Part shown: piece after piece, positions 24,161 to 32,951 of the stretch
Numbering within the stretch: position 1 is the first letter of the stretch
How the letters are laid out: the number at the start of each line of letters is the position of its first letter
Assembly: GCA_019235715.1 (NCBI GenBank)
Contig: JAFAKE010000081.1
Location: 1-64,000 of the forward strand
DNA: 64,000 nucleotides
Reading direction: 5' to 3'
Origin: Vulcanimicrobiota bacterium
Lineage (GTDB): Bacteria > Vulcanimicrobiota > Vulcanimicrobiia > Eremiobacterales > Eremiobacteraceae
Translations under genes and position numbers: made by a program
The notes under the pieces: model-generated
What the model was told of the DNA's origin: nothing
Databases searched by the model: none
Seen by the model: the letters and a program-made list of their open reading frames with translations, nothing else

Positions 24161-25363
24161 TCATTCTCGGGCCCGAGCGAGACCTCCCCCAGGATTCAAC
24201 GCATCCGCAAGTGCTCGTAACTTCTCTATAGTACCCGGCAGACGAGAAAGCAAACGCGCGATGTCATCGGCGCTCGTGGTGCGGCCGAGCGAAAAACGGA
24301 CTGTGCCGCGCGCCTGCCCGGGCGGCAATCCGAGCGCGCTCAGCACGTGTGACGGCTCGAGCGAACCCGACGCGCACGCGCTTCCGGTCGACGCTTCGAA
24401 TCCCGCGACATCGAGCGCGAGCACCGCCGTCTGCCCATCGACGCCTTCAAAGCGCAGGCTTGCGTTGTTGGGCAAGCGTTCCTCGCGCGCACCGTTGAGA
24501 GACGCGCCTGGCAGCGCGAGCGCGCCGTCGATGAGCGCGTCGCGCAGGGCGGCGATATGGACCGATTGCGACGCGATTTCGTGCACGGCGAGATCGAGCG
24601 CGACGGAGAGACCGACGATGCCTGCGACGTTCTCGGTGCCCGCTCGCCGGCCGCCTTCTTGCGCGCCGCCGACGATCAACGGTTCGACGCACGCGCCCTT
24701 GCGCACGTACAGCGCGCCGACGCCTTTTGGCCCTTCGAACTTATGCGCCGAAAGCGACAGCGCATCGATGCCGAGCTGCGCGACGTCGATCGGGATATGC
24801 CCGGCCGTCTGCACAGCGTCGGTGTGGAACAGCGCGCCGTGCTCGTGCGCGATCGCCGCGAGCCGCGCGATCGGCTCGATCGTGCCGATCTCGTTGTTCG
24901 CATGCATGATGCTGACGAGCATCGTCGCGTCTTCAGCGCTGTCCGCGCGCGCGCGCAGCGCTTCGGCGAGCGCGTCGGCGTGTACGAATCCCTGCGCATC
25001 GACGGGCACGATCGTCACCGCGTGTCCGCGTGCGCGCAGCGTGTCGGCCGCGTGCAGGACGGCATGATGTTCGATCGCGCTCGTGATCAGGTGCCGCCGC
25101 TGGCTTGCGCCGGGGGCCGATAACCCGAAGATGGCCATGCAATCCGCTTCGGACCCGCTGCCGGTGAAGACGATCTCGTCCGGATGCGCGCCCAGCGCGG
25201 CGGCCGTGCGTGCGCGCGCTGCATCCAGCGCGCGGCGCGCGCGCTGACCGGCCGAGTGCGCGCTCGACGGATTCGCGTAGTCACCCCGCATCAATGGCAA
25301 CATCGCGTCGAGCGCTTCACTGCGCACTTCCGTCGTGGCGGCGTTGTCGAGGTAAACGGCCAT
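24161..25363 (-). CDS. Cysteine desulfurase (IscS/NifS family)
   Basis: PLP enzyme that mobilises sulfur from cysteine for Fe-S clusters and tRNA thiolation, 400 residues. It opens with AVYLDNAATTEVRSEALDAM. The PLP lysine lies in SLSAHKFEGPKGVGALYVRKG and the catalytic cysteine loop in TGSACASGSLEPSHVL. The ORF track extends 126 codons upstream, but that part is the antisense of the neighbouring glycosyltransferase; the ATG at MAVYLDNAATT is the family start. rarA and alaS nearby match the arrangement common in Clostridia, although iscU and mnmA are absent here. Confidence 0.93.
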   Translation of the reverse strand: MAVYLDNAATTEVRSEALDAMLPLMRGDYANPSSAHSAGQRARRALDAARARTAAALGAHPDEIVFTGSGSEADCMAIFGLSAPGASQRRHLITSAIEHHAVLHAADTLRARGHAVTIVPVDAQGFVHADALAEALRARADSAEDATMLVSIMHANNEIGTIEPIARLAAIAHEHGALFHTDAVQTAGHIPIDVAQLGIDALSLSAHKFEGPKGVGALYVRKGACVEPLIVGGAQEGGRRAGTENVAGIVGLSVALDLAVHEIASQSVHIAALRDALIDGALALPGASLNGAREERLPNNASLRFEGVDGQTAVLALDVAGFEASTGSACASGSLEPSHVLSALGLPPGQARGTVRFSLGRTTSADDIARLLSRLPGTIEKLRALADALNPGGGLARARE

Positions 25364-25417
25364 GCGCCGTGCTTCGCGACGGGGTCGGGTGAACCTCGGC
25401 GCCGAACGCACAGTGGC

Positions 25418-26152
25418 GTGACTTCCCCTACTGCTTCTGGGCAGCCGGCGAACAGCCGCTGCCTCGTCGTCCTGCCCACGTATCGAGAGCGCGAGAACAT
25501 CGAGGCGACGGTGCGCGCCGTGCTCGACTCGTCTGCGCGCGTCGACGCGGTCGTCGTCGATGACTCGTCCCCGGACGGGACCGCCGATCTCGTCAACGCG
25601 CTGCGCTTGCACGAACCGAGACTGTTCCTCATCAGCAGGCCGGGAAAGCTCGGTCTGGGCACCGCGTACGTCGCCGGCATACGATTCGGCCTGGATGCAG
25701 GGTACGACATCATTGCGACGATGGATGCAGATGGTTCCCACGACCCCAGCGCGTTGCCGGCGATGCTCGCGCAGCTTGATGCGGACGGCGCGGATGTCGT
25801 GATCGGCTCGCGCTACGTCGCCGGCGGCTCGGTGGAAAATTTTTCACTCGCGCGCAAGGCGAACAGCGCGGTCGCGAACGCGGTCGCGCGGGCACTTCTG
25901 GGTTTGCGCGTGCGCGACTGCACGTCGGGCTTCCGCGCGTATGACGCAACCCTTTTGCGCGCGATGCGTCTCGATGCGCTGCGCTCGACCGGCTACTCGA
26001 TGGTGCCGGAGCTGTTATATGAGGCGACGCGCTCGGGCGCGCGCATCGCCGAAGTGCCCATCGCGTTTCGCAACCGTGAAAAAGGCGTCTCGAAGGTGAC
26101 CGTCGGCGAGATCCTCAGCTGGATGCGCACCGTCGCCGCACTGCGCCGCTGA
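25418..26152 (+). CDS. Family 2 glycosyltransferase, polyprenol-phosphate mannose synthase type
   Basis: A GT-A fold enzyme of about 244 residues: VVLPTYRERENIEATVRAVL, VVDDSSPDGTADLV, then the metal motif ATMDADGSHDP, and GSRYVAGGSVENFSLARKANS. These are the hallmarks of Dpm1-like synthases that charge polyprenyl phosphate with a sugar. No C-terminal transmembrane helices are present, so it is the soluble form. The ORF track starts far upstream inside the antisense of the desulfurase gene; the GTG chosen is the last plausible start before the conserved core. It is divergent from the desulfurase with a 54-base gap and is followed by rarA 13 bases on. Confidence 0.85.
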   Translation: MTSPTASGQPANSRCLVVLPTYRERENIEATVRAVLDSSARVDAVVVDDSSPDGTADLVNALRLHEPRLFLISRPGKLGLGTAYVAGIRFGLDAGYDIIATMDADGSHDPSALPAMLAQLDADGADVVIGSRYVAGGSVENFSLARKANSAVANAVARALLGLRVRDCTSGFRAYDATLLRAMRLDALRSTGYSMVPELLYEATRSGARIAEVPIAFRNREKGVSKVTVGEILSWMRTVAALRR

Positions 26153-26165
26153 ATTCCGAACGCGA

Positions 26166-27446
26166 ATGGCTGACGAACCGCGCCTCTTCGAAGACACCGC
26201 AGCGCTGCAAAACGGCGACGAAGCCCTGCCGGCGAGCGCCCCGCTGGCGGCACGGATGCGGCCGCGCACGCTTGACGAGTTCGTCGGGCAGCAGCGCATC
26301 GTCGGACCTGGCAGTGCGCTGCGCACCGCGGCCGAGCAGGGCAAGGTGCCATCGCTCGTGCTGTGGGGGCCGCCGGGAAGCGGCAAGACGACGCTCGCGC
26401 GTCTGCTCGCGCAGGCTGCGCGTGCGCGCTTCATCGCGCTTTCGGCGGTCACGGCAGGCGTTGCGGACCTGCGGCGCATCGTTGCCGATGCCAAGCGCGT
26501 GCGCGCGCGCGCTCACACGGTCGTCTTCATCGACGAGATCCATCGCTTCAACAAAGCACAGCAAGACGCGGTCCTGCCCCACGTCGAGCGCGGCGACATC
26601 ACGTTCATCGGCGCCACGACCGAAAATCCGTCGTTCGAAGTCAACAGCGCCTTGCTTTCGCGCAGCCGGGTGTTCGTGCTCGCCCCGCTCGGACCCGATG
26701 AGATCGGCACGATCGTCGACCGTGCTCTCGCGGATCGCCAACGCGGCTTGCCGGCCGCTACCACACTTGACGACGACGCCCGCGCGAAGCTCATCGCCCT
26801 CGCCGACGGCGACGCGCGCTCGGCGCTCAACGCGCTCGAGCTGGCCTTCGAACTTGCGAGCGCGCGCGATGCCGCGCATCCTGCGATCGGCGCACGCGAC
26901 GTCGAAGAGGCGATGCAGCGCCGCGCGCTGCGCTACGACCGCGCCGGCGACGAGCACTACGACCTTATCTCCGCATTCATCAAATCGGTGCGCGGCAGCG
27001 ATCCGGATGCCGCCGTCTACTGGCTGGCGCGCATGCTCGAAGCCGGCGAAGATCCGATGTTCATCGCGCGCCGCTTGGTGATTCTCGCCGGTGAGGACGT
27101 CGGATTGGGCGATCCCCAAGCCCTGCCCATCGCGACGGCCGCCCATTACGCAGCGCATTCGATCGGCATGCCCGAAGCGATGTTTCCGCTCGTGGAAGCG
27201 ACGCTCTATCTGGCGCTCGCCAAGAAAAGCAACGCGGGGCTGCGCGCGTATGCCGCGGCGCGCGAGGCGATCGAGGAAACGGGCACGCTGCCCGTACCGC
27301 TGCACCTGCGCAACGCCGCGACGGGTCTGATGAAACAGCTCGGTTACGGCAAAGACTATCAGTACGCGCACGATTTTCCTGACGCGAAAGTCGAGCAGCA
27401 GCATCTGCCCGACGAACTGAAGGATCGCACGTTTTTCGAGCCGTGA
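26166..27446 (+). CDS. rarA: Replication-associated recombination protein RarA (MgsA) AAA+ ATPase
   Basis: A clamp-loader-like AAA+ ATPase that acts at stalled forks, 426 residues. It shows the N-terminal [22 protein letters not shown], Walker [16 protein letters not shown], Walker [18 protein letters not shown], sensor 1 [23 protein letters not shown], and the C-terminal tetramerisation part with [18 protein letters not shown] and [20 protein letters not shown]. Length and motifs are normal. A hairpin terminator follows. Confidence 0.97.
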   Translation: MADEPRLFEDTAALQNGDEALPASAPLAARMRPRTLDEFVGQQRIVGPGSALRTAAEQGKVPSLVLWGPPGSGKTTLARLLAQAARARFIALSAVTAGVADLRRIVADAKRVRARAHTVVFIDEIHRFNKAQQDAVLPHVERGDITFIGATTENPSFEVNSALLSRSRVFVLAPLGPDEIGTIVDRALADRQRGLPAATTLDDDARAKLIALADGDARSALNALELAFELASARDAAHPAIGARDVEEAMQRRALRYDRAGDEHYDLISAFIKSVRGSDPDAAVYWLARMLEAGEDPMFIARRLVILAGEDVGLGDPQALPIATAAHYAAHSIGMPEAMFPLVEATLYLALAKKSNAGLRAYAAAREAIEETGTLPVPLHLRNAATGLMKQLGYGKDYQYAHDFPDAKVEQQHLPDELKDRTFFEP

Positions 27447-27462
27447 CAGTACGCGCAAGCAA

Positions 27463-27493
27463 AAAGCCCACGACCGTCGCGATCGCGGGCTTT
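27463..27493. terminator. Bidirectional hairpin between convergent genes
   Basis: AAAGCCC and GGGCTTT form a 7-bp stem extended by a further CGA/TCG after one mismatch. It is flanked by A-rich sequence on one side and a short T-run on the other, between the convergent rarA and repeat-protein genes, so it can serve both strands. Confidence 0.7.
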
Positions 27494-27511
27494 GCGTGCC
27501 GTCCTGATGCG

Positions 27512-28201
27512 TCAGTTCATCTGCGTCGCGTAGAACATGTTGTTCTGGTACCAGCCGATCGCATGGATCGAACGGCCGACGTAGACGCGGCCTGAGGCCT
27601 GGCGGTCCAAGGCAGGCTGATCGTTGACGAGGATCGGTCTGCCGTTATCCTGGCGCACAGTCAGCTGGTCGCCGTTGACGGCGGTGATGACGCCTTGCAG
27701 CGTCGCGTTGCCCTGATAACCGTACCCGCCGTTGTACGGATTGCCGTTGTTATAGGGACTGCCATTGTAGTACGGATTTCCGTTGTAATACGGGTTGCCG
27801 TTGTAGTATGGGTTGCCGTTGTAATACGGGTTGTTGCCGTAGTAGTACGGCGTGCCGGTGTTGTTCGGTCCGTTGTAGTACGGGCCGTTGTACGTCGGCT
27901 GCTGATTGCGGTCGTCGGCATCGCGCCGGTCATCTCGATCGCGCTGCCACCGGCGGTCCCAATTCGGGTCGTGCCCGTCGTTGTTACGATTGTTGTTGGA
28001 ATACACCGGACCGTAATAGCGGTTCGAGCCATTGCGGTTCGCTCCGTTGCTCCAGCGGCCGTTGTTCGGTTGTTGAACTTGCTGCTGGTAACCGCCCCGA
28101 TGGTCGTCTTGATCGGCGCGCGCCGGCTGGGCCGGCGAACCGAGCAGACCGACCGTCAGCCCTACGATCGCCGCGAGCAGCGCGGCGTTCCGCTGTTTCA
28201 T
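27512..28201 (-). CDS. Secreted Asn/Tyr/Gly-rich repeat protein
   Basis: 229 residues. A signal peptide (AALLAAIVGLTVGLLGSPAQPARA) is followed by a low-complexity region of Asn, Gly, Arg and Asp, then about six copies of PYYNGN, then a conserved-looking C-terminal domain of about 65 residues (ATLQGVITAVNGDQLTVRQDNG ... GRSIHAIGWYQNNMFYATQMN) with an OB-like beta pattern. The start is set by GAGGAGCAAGAAG directly before the ATG; the track's longer N-terminus has no support. A surface or matrix role is a guess. It is convergent with rarA. Confidence 0.75.
   Translation of the reverse strand: MKQRNAALLAAIVGLTVGLLGSPAQPARADQDDHRGGYQQQVQQPNNGRWSNGANRNGSNRYYGPVYSNNNRNNDGHDPNWDRRWQRDRDDRRDADDRNQQPTYNGPYYNGPNNTGTPYYYGNNPYYNGNPYYNGNPYYNGNPYYNGSPYNNGNPYNGGYGYQGNATLQGVITAVNGDQLTVRQDNGRPILVNDQPALDRQASGRVYVGRSIHAIGWYQNNMFYATQMN
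27729..27833 (-). repeat. Coding tandem repeat, 18-bp unit
   Basis: Five consecutive 18-base units close to CCGTTGTAATACGGGTTG plus one 15-base partial unit. They encode PYYNGN repeats in frame within the secreted protein. Units differ mostly at synonymous positions, which suggests selection on the peptide as well as recent expansion. Confidence 0.85.
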
Positions 28202-28367
28202 CGTCTTCTTGCTCCTCGCGAGGCTATGCATTGCGTGCGTGTGCACGCGCCTCGCGTATAACAAACGAATACGCGCGCGCGCGGCGTTTCACTCTCGACG
28301 AATTCTCGTGGTGCTCTCGGCGAACGCCAAACCAGCTCGATAGTCCGCTGGCCGAGCGAGCAGTGCG

Positions 28368-30209
28368 TCAGTGCGGCGTGGGCGTCGCCGACGGCGTCGG
28401 TGACGGCGTCGGCGACGGCGACGGCGACGTGTACTGCGCGGGCGTCGCGCTATTCGCGAACGGCGACGGCGCTTGCGGTGAGACGCTTGCGCTCGGGCGC
28501 GCAAATGGCGTCGGCGACGGCGAGGCGCGCGAGAGCGGGAAGATCGCCATGATGCCGCCCAGCATCTTGAAGTTCTCGCTCGAGGTGTCGTACGTGAGCT
28601 CGGGCGTGTCGAACGTGCGCCCCGGCGGTTCTTGCGCATGCACGCCGCCGCTGACGTGCAGCAGATGCGTTGTGTCGTCCAAGCTCATGACCTGGCCCGT
28701 CATCGAGCGTGAACCCTGGACCACCTTCGGATTACCCGTCGCGGTGTAGGCGCGCGCGTTGCCATCGATGCGCACGTTGCTTGCCGTCAATACCGTCGGA
28801 TCTTTGTCGCCCGCCCGCTGCCTGCGCATCACGACGTGGTCCGAGAGATCGAACACGTTCTGTTTAAGATTGCCGGTCGCGCGGTCCGCACGGAACGCGT
28901 CGGTCGACGAGCGGCCTGAGACCTGCGCGGGCGCGAGGATCTCGCCGGTATCGGTATGATAGATCACCTCGGCCGTGTCGGCGCTGCGGTCAGGCTGCTC
29001 GGTCGCGTGCACGCCGCCGGTCAGCTTGACGAGATGCGCTTGACCGTCGAACGTCATGAGCGGCGCGCTGACGGTCCGCGTGGCTTGCGAAGCGACCGCA
29101 TGGCCTTGCGCGACATAGCGTTTGTTGGCATCGTCGACGTGGATACGGTCGGCCGCCAACGAGCTCGGCGTCTGCGGCGGCCCTTTTGCGCGCTTGCCGG
29201 ACGTATGCACGACGGCATTGCCGATGAGATCGTACGTCCGGTCCTTGATATTGCCGCTCGCCTTGTTCGCCGCGAACGTGCCTTCGCCAGACGAACCGTG
29301 TATCGCCGACGGCACGGTGATCGCACCGCTGTCGACATTGTAGGTGAGCTCTTTCGTCGCAAAACTGCGGTCGGGGGGCTGCGTGCCGCGCACGCCACCG
29401 CTCAAGCGCAAATCACCATTCGCGTTGTTGAGCGTCAGCAGCGCCGCCGTCACCGTCTGCGTGCCCTGCTCGATCTTGATGTGGCCGTCTGCGGTGACCA
29501 TCTTCGCTTGGCCGGTGTAGTGCAGTGTGTCGGCATACAGCGTCACCGGTTCCTGCGACTGCTCGCCCGCGGCCGCACCCGAATGAAGCTCGACGCCGCC
29601 GTTCAGCGTGACGTCGCCTGCCTTGACGTTGCCGTGCGCGCTGTCGGCGCGGAATTCGCCGTTCTCCATCGTGCCGCTCAACGGACCCGGCGACTCGATA
29701 TCGCCCGTATCGTCGTGATAGATGAGCTGCGCCGTCGCGAGCGATCGCCCGGGCGGTTCCATGATATGCACGTTGCCGGTAAGGGTGAACACATGCGATG
29801 CATCGTCGAGCCGCATCTGGTCTGCGCTCATCGTGCGCGCGCCGACGATCGCGTTGACATTTCCGGTCGCGATATACGTGCGGGTGCGCTCGTCGATCGT
29901 CGCGGTATCGCTGCGCAGCGTGATCGGTTCGGCGGCAGCGACGCGGTGCGCTTCGACGCTGCCGACGAGCGTGATCTCGCGGCGCTCTCTGTTGCCGAAG
30001 GCGCGGTCGGCACGGAAATCGCCGTCGGGTCCCTTGCCGCGCACGCCTCCGGTGAGCACGATGTCGCCCGTCTTCAGATTGTAGTTCGAGTTACGGAACT
30101 CGATCGTGAAGCGCCCGATCTGCAGGTCGGCACGCGCGCTGCGCGTGATGCACAGCGCGATGAGCAGCAGCGCGAACCCTGCCGCGACCGGGTATGAATG
30201 TCGTTTCAT
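28368..30209 (-). CDS. OstA/LptA-like protein with four tandem repeats
   Basis: A 613-residue exported protein (signal peptide YPVAAGFALLLIALCITRSARA). The rest is repeated beta structure of the OstA/LptA/LptC type: alternating VTLNGGV or LTGNV strands and ADRI/ADTL strands. A block containing GGVHATEQPDRSADTAEVIYHTDTG recurs about four times at roughly 125-residue intervals (near 143, 270, 395 and 518, the last one cut short). The C-terminus is a Pro/Ser/Thr-rich tail (SPSPTPSPTPSATPTPH). LptA bridges inner and outer membranes for LPS; one LptA is about 180 residues, so this is a multi-domain version. It lies 12 bases after tsaC. Confidence 0.78.
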   Translation of the reverse strand: MKRHSYPVAAGFALLLIALCITRSARADLQIGRFTIEFRNSNYNLKTGDIVLTGGVRGKGPDGDFRADRAFGNRERREITLVGSVEAHRVAAAEPITLRSDTATIDERTRTYIATGNVNAIVGARTMSADQMRLDDASHVFTLTGNVHIMEPPGRSLATAQLIYHDDTGDIESPGPLSGTMENGEFRADSAHGNVKAGDVTLNGGVELHSGAAAGEQSQEPVTLYADTLHYTGQAKMVTADGHIKIEQGTQTVTAALLTLNNANGDLRLSGGVRGTQPPDRSFATKELTYNVDSGAITVPSAIHGSSGEGTFAANKASGNIKDRTYDLIGNAVVHTSGKRAKGPPQTPSSLAADRIHVDDANKRYVAQGHAVASQATRTVSAPLMTFDGQAHLVKLTGGVHATEQPDRSADTAEVIYHTDTGEILAPAQVSGRSSTDAFRADRATGNLKQNVFDLSDHVVMRRQRAGDKDPTVLTASNVRIDGNARAYTATGNPKVVQGSRSMTGQVMSLDDTTHLLHVSGGVHAQEPPGRTFDTPELTYDTSSENFKMLGGIMAIFPLSRASPSPTPFARPSASVSPQAPSPFANSATPAQYTSPSPSPTPSPTPSATPTPH

Positions 30210-30221
30210 CGCGTAGAGCGT

Positions 30222-30833
30222 CTAGAGAAATGCGATGGCTGCGTCGTCCACCGCTCCGTGGCGCAGGATGCGCGCGCTTTCACCGGTGCAATCAACCACC
30301 GTGCTTTCTTGCCGCAGCCGAGTCGGCCCTGTGATGATGGCGAGCGTCGCATCCGGCAGCAGCGATACGTCTTCATCGCCGGTGAATGCGGGGCGATCGG
30401 AGATATTGGCAGACGTCGCGGCAAGCGGGCCGGTCGCGCGCAAGATCGCAGCGCACGCCGCATCGTCAGGACAGCGCAGTGAGATCGTCTCGCCGTCAAG
30501 CGCCGCCGCGCTCGCAGCGCCGGCAGCCCGCTCGACCACGATCGCGACGGGTCCGGGCCATAAACGCTCGATGATGCGCTGCGCGCACGGCATCAGTACG
30601 CGCGCGAACGTCGCCGCTTGCTCCGCATAGGCGAGATGGATGGCGAGCGGTTTGTCGGCTGGCCGCTGTTTGGCGCGAAAAATCGCATCGACCGCATGCG
30701 CATCATCCGGCGCGCAGCCGATGCCGTACACCGTTTCGGTCGGAAAGATCAGCGTGCCGCCGGCTGCGATGCACGCCGCCGCTTCCGCCAATCGCGCTGC
30801 ACTGGGTATGCCGTGCACGCGTACTACGCGCAT
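30222..30833 (-). CDS. tsaC: Threonylcarbamoyl-AMP synthase (TsaC/Sua5/YrdC)
   Basis: It makes threonylcarbamoyl-AMP for the t6A modification of ANN-decoding tRNAs. 203 residues, YrdC domain only (no Sua5 extension). Motifs: GGTLIFPTETVYGIGCAP, FRAKQRPADKPLAIHL, LWPGPVAIVVER, RCPDDAACAAIL, PLAATSANISDRPA and TGPTRLRQESTVVDCTG. It probably forms a transcript with the OstA-like gene. In Firmicutes tsaC often neighbours the LMW phosphatase-rpiB-glyA-atp block, which is encoded just to the right here. Confidence 0.93.
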   Translation of the reverse strand: MRVVRVHGIPSAARLAEAAACIAAGGTLIFPTETVYGIGCAPDDAHAVDAIFRAKQRPADKPLAIHLAYAEQAATFARVLMPCAQRIIERLWPGPVAIVVERAAGAASAAALDGETISLRCPDDAACAAILRATGPLAATSANISDRPAFTGDEDVSLLPDATLAIITGPTRLRQESTVVDCTGESARILRHGAVDDAAIAFL

Positions 30834-30890
30834 CGCACCACCGCATCACGCGTCAAAGGGCGAACCGCTCTATTTGGAAAACGTTGGCTC

Positions 30891-31085
30891 ATGATGTCCC
30901 GCCTTCGCGACCAGCTTTTCTATGCCGGTTTGGCGGCTGTCTTGATCGCGCTCTATTGTGCACTCGTACCCATCGGTCTCGGGCGCGCGCTGCAGCGTAA
31001 GGCCGGCAACCGCGTCGAGCGTGCGCGCCGGCGCGTCATGCGCGCGGGCGCGAGCTTCGTGCGCCGCTTACGCTCGGCGACCTGA
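30891..31085 (+). CDS. Small single-pass membrane protein
   Basis: 64 residues, not recognised. One strongly hydrophobic helix (FYAGLAAVLIALYCALVPIGLG) is followed by a very basic tail (RALQRKAGNRVERARRRVMR). The ORF track merges it into a longer frame that overlaps tsaC antisense; the ATG-ATG here sits 57 bases from the divergent tsaC start, with GGAAAA upstream. Its stop lies four bases from the convergent binding-protein stop. That tight fit on both sides, rather than homology, supports it being real. Confidence 0.45.
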   Translation: MMSRLRDQLFYAGLAAVLIALYCALVPIGLGRALQRKAGNRVERARRRVMRAGASFVRRLRSAT

Positions 31086-31089
31086 CGTC

Positions 31090-31893
31090 CTAGTTGCTCC
31101 CCAAGTCGTAGATCTTCCAGGTCCTTTGCCAGGCTGCCAGTTGGCCTGACTTGTCCAGGTCGGTGATCTGCGCGGCGACCCACTTGGATAACGCGTCCGC
31201 GCCCTTTTTTGTGGCGACGGCGTACGGCTCTTTGCTATAGCGCTCCGGCAGGATGACGGCGCTCGGGTCTTGCGCCGCATACGAACGCAAAATCGAACTG
31301 TCGGTCGCAAACGCCTGCACTTTCCCGGTCATCAGCGCGTTGAGCACTTGCGAGTACGTGTCGAACGCGGCGAACGTCAGGAGCACATCGGAACCCGCTT
31401 TGGCCATCAGCGCGCTGGCCGTCGTCGTATCTTTGGCGATGCCGATCGGCTTGCCCGCGAGGTCGGACAGGCTCTTGACGTGCGCGAGCTTAGGCACGAG
31501 CAGCGCGGTGCCGTCGGTGTAATATGGCGGGCTGAAATTGTAGACGATGCTGCGCTCGGGCGTCACGCTGAACGTCGCGATGATCATGTCCACTTCGCCG
31601 GCGTCGAGCAGCGTGCCGCGCGTGCTCGGCGTGACCGCCATGAAATTGACCTTGTTCGGGTCGCCCAATAAGCGTTTGGCCAGCTCGCGTGCGATGTCGA
31701 TCTCGTATCCTTGGTATTGCTCCGTCTTCGGGTCGAGATACGCAAAGCCGAGGACGTCCGCCTTGACGCCGACGTTGAGCGTGCCGCGCGCCTTGATCGC
31801 GCTCAGTTCATCTGCGCGCGCCGCGACCGCGGCGAACGACCCGAACGCGAAAGCGAACAATGCGAAAACGACGGCGGTGGAACGGAGCATCAT
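31090..31893 (-). CDS. Amino-acid-type ABC transporter substrate-binding protein (orphan)
   Basis: A family 3 solute-binding protein, 267 residues with a signal peptide (VVFALFAFAFGSFAAVAARA). Mature motifs are GTLNVGVKADVLGFAYLDPKTEQYQGYEIDIARELAKRL, GEVDMIIATFSVTPERSIVYNFSPPYYTDG and GKPIGIAKDTTTASAL. The start is decided by a strong AGGAGG site 7 bases before the ATG; the track's extra 35 residues have no ribosome site. No permease or ATPase is adjacent. It follows mreB by 65 bases. The ligand could be a polar amino acid such as glutamate, but this is unproven. Confidence 0.85.
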   Translation of the reverse strand: MMLRSTAVVFALFAFAFGSFAAVAARADELSAIKARGTLNVGVKADVLGFAYLDPKTEQYQGYEIDIARELAKRLLGDPNKVNFMAVTPSTRGTLLDAGEVDMIIATFSVTPERSIVYNFSPPYYTDGTALLVPKLAHVKSLSDLAGKPIGIAKDTTTASALMAKAGSDVLLTFAAFDTYSQVLNALMTGKVQAFATDSSILRSYAAQDPSAVILPERYSKEPYAVATKKGADALSKWVAAQITDLDKSGQLAAWQRTWKIYDLGSN

Positions 31894-31958
31894 GGCAGTC
31901 CTCCTGGCCGCTCGCATTGCGCTCGAGCGGCTCGGAATCCCGCTCTTATGCCGTAGCG

Positions 31959-32951
<993 letters not shown>

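Noticed and set aside
26115-27458. 447-codon minus-strand open frame
   Set aside because: Antisense to rarA, which has complete AAA+ motifs.
27729-27833. Regular short repeats suggesting a CRISPR array
   Set aside because: Units are 18 bp without unique spacers and encode an in-frame peptide repeat in a secreted protein.
28202-28367. Possible terminator after the OstA-like gene
   Set aside because: Only weak, imperfect stems without a T-run were found in this gap.
28376-28436. GTCGGCGACGGC-like short repeats
   Set aside because: They encode the Pro/Ser/Thr-rich tail of the OstA-like protein; a low-complexity coding stretch, not a separate element.
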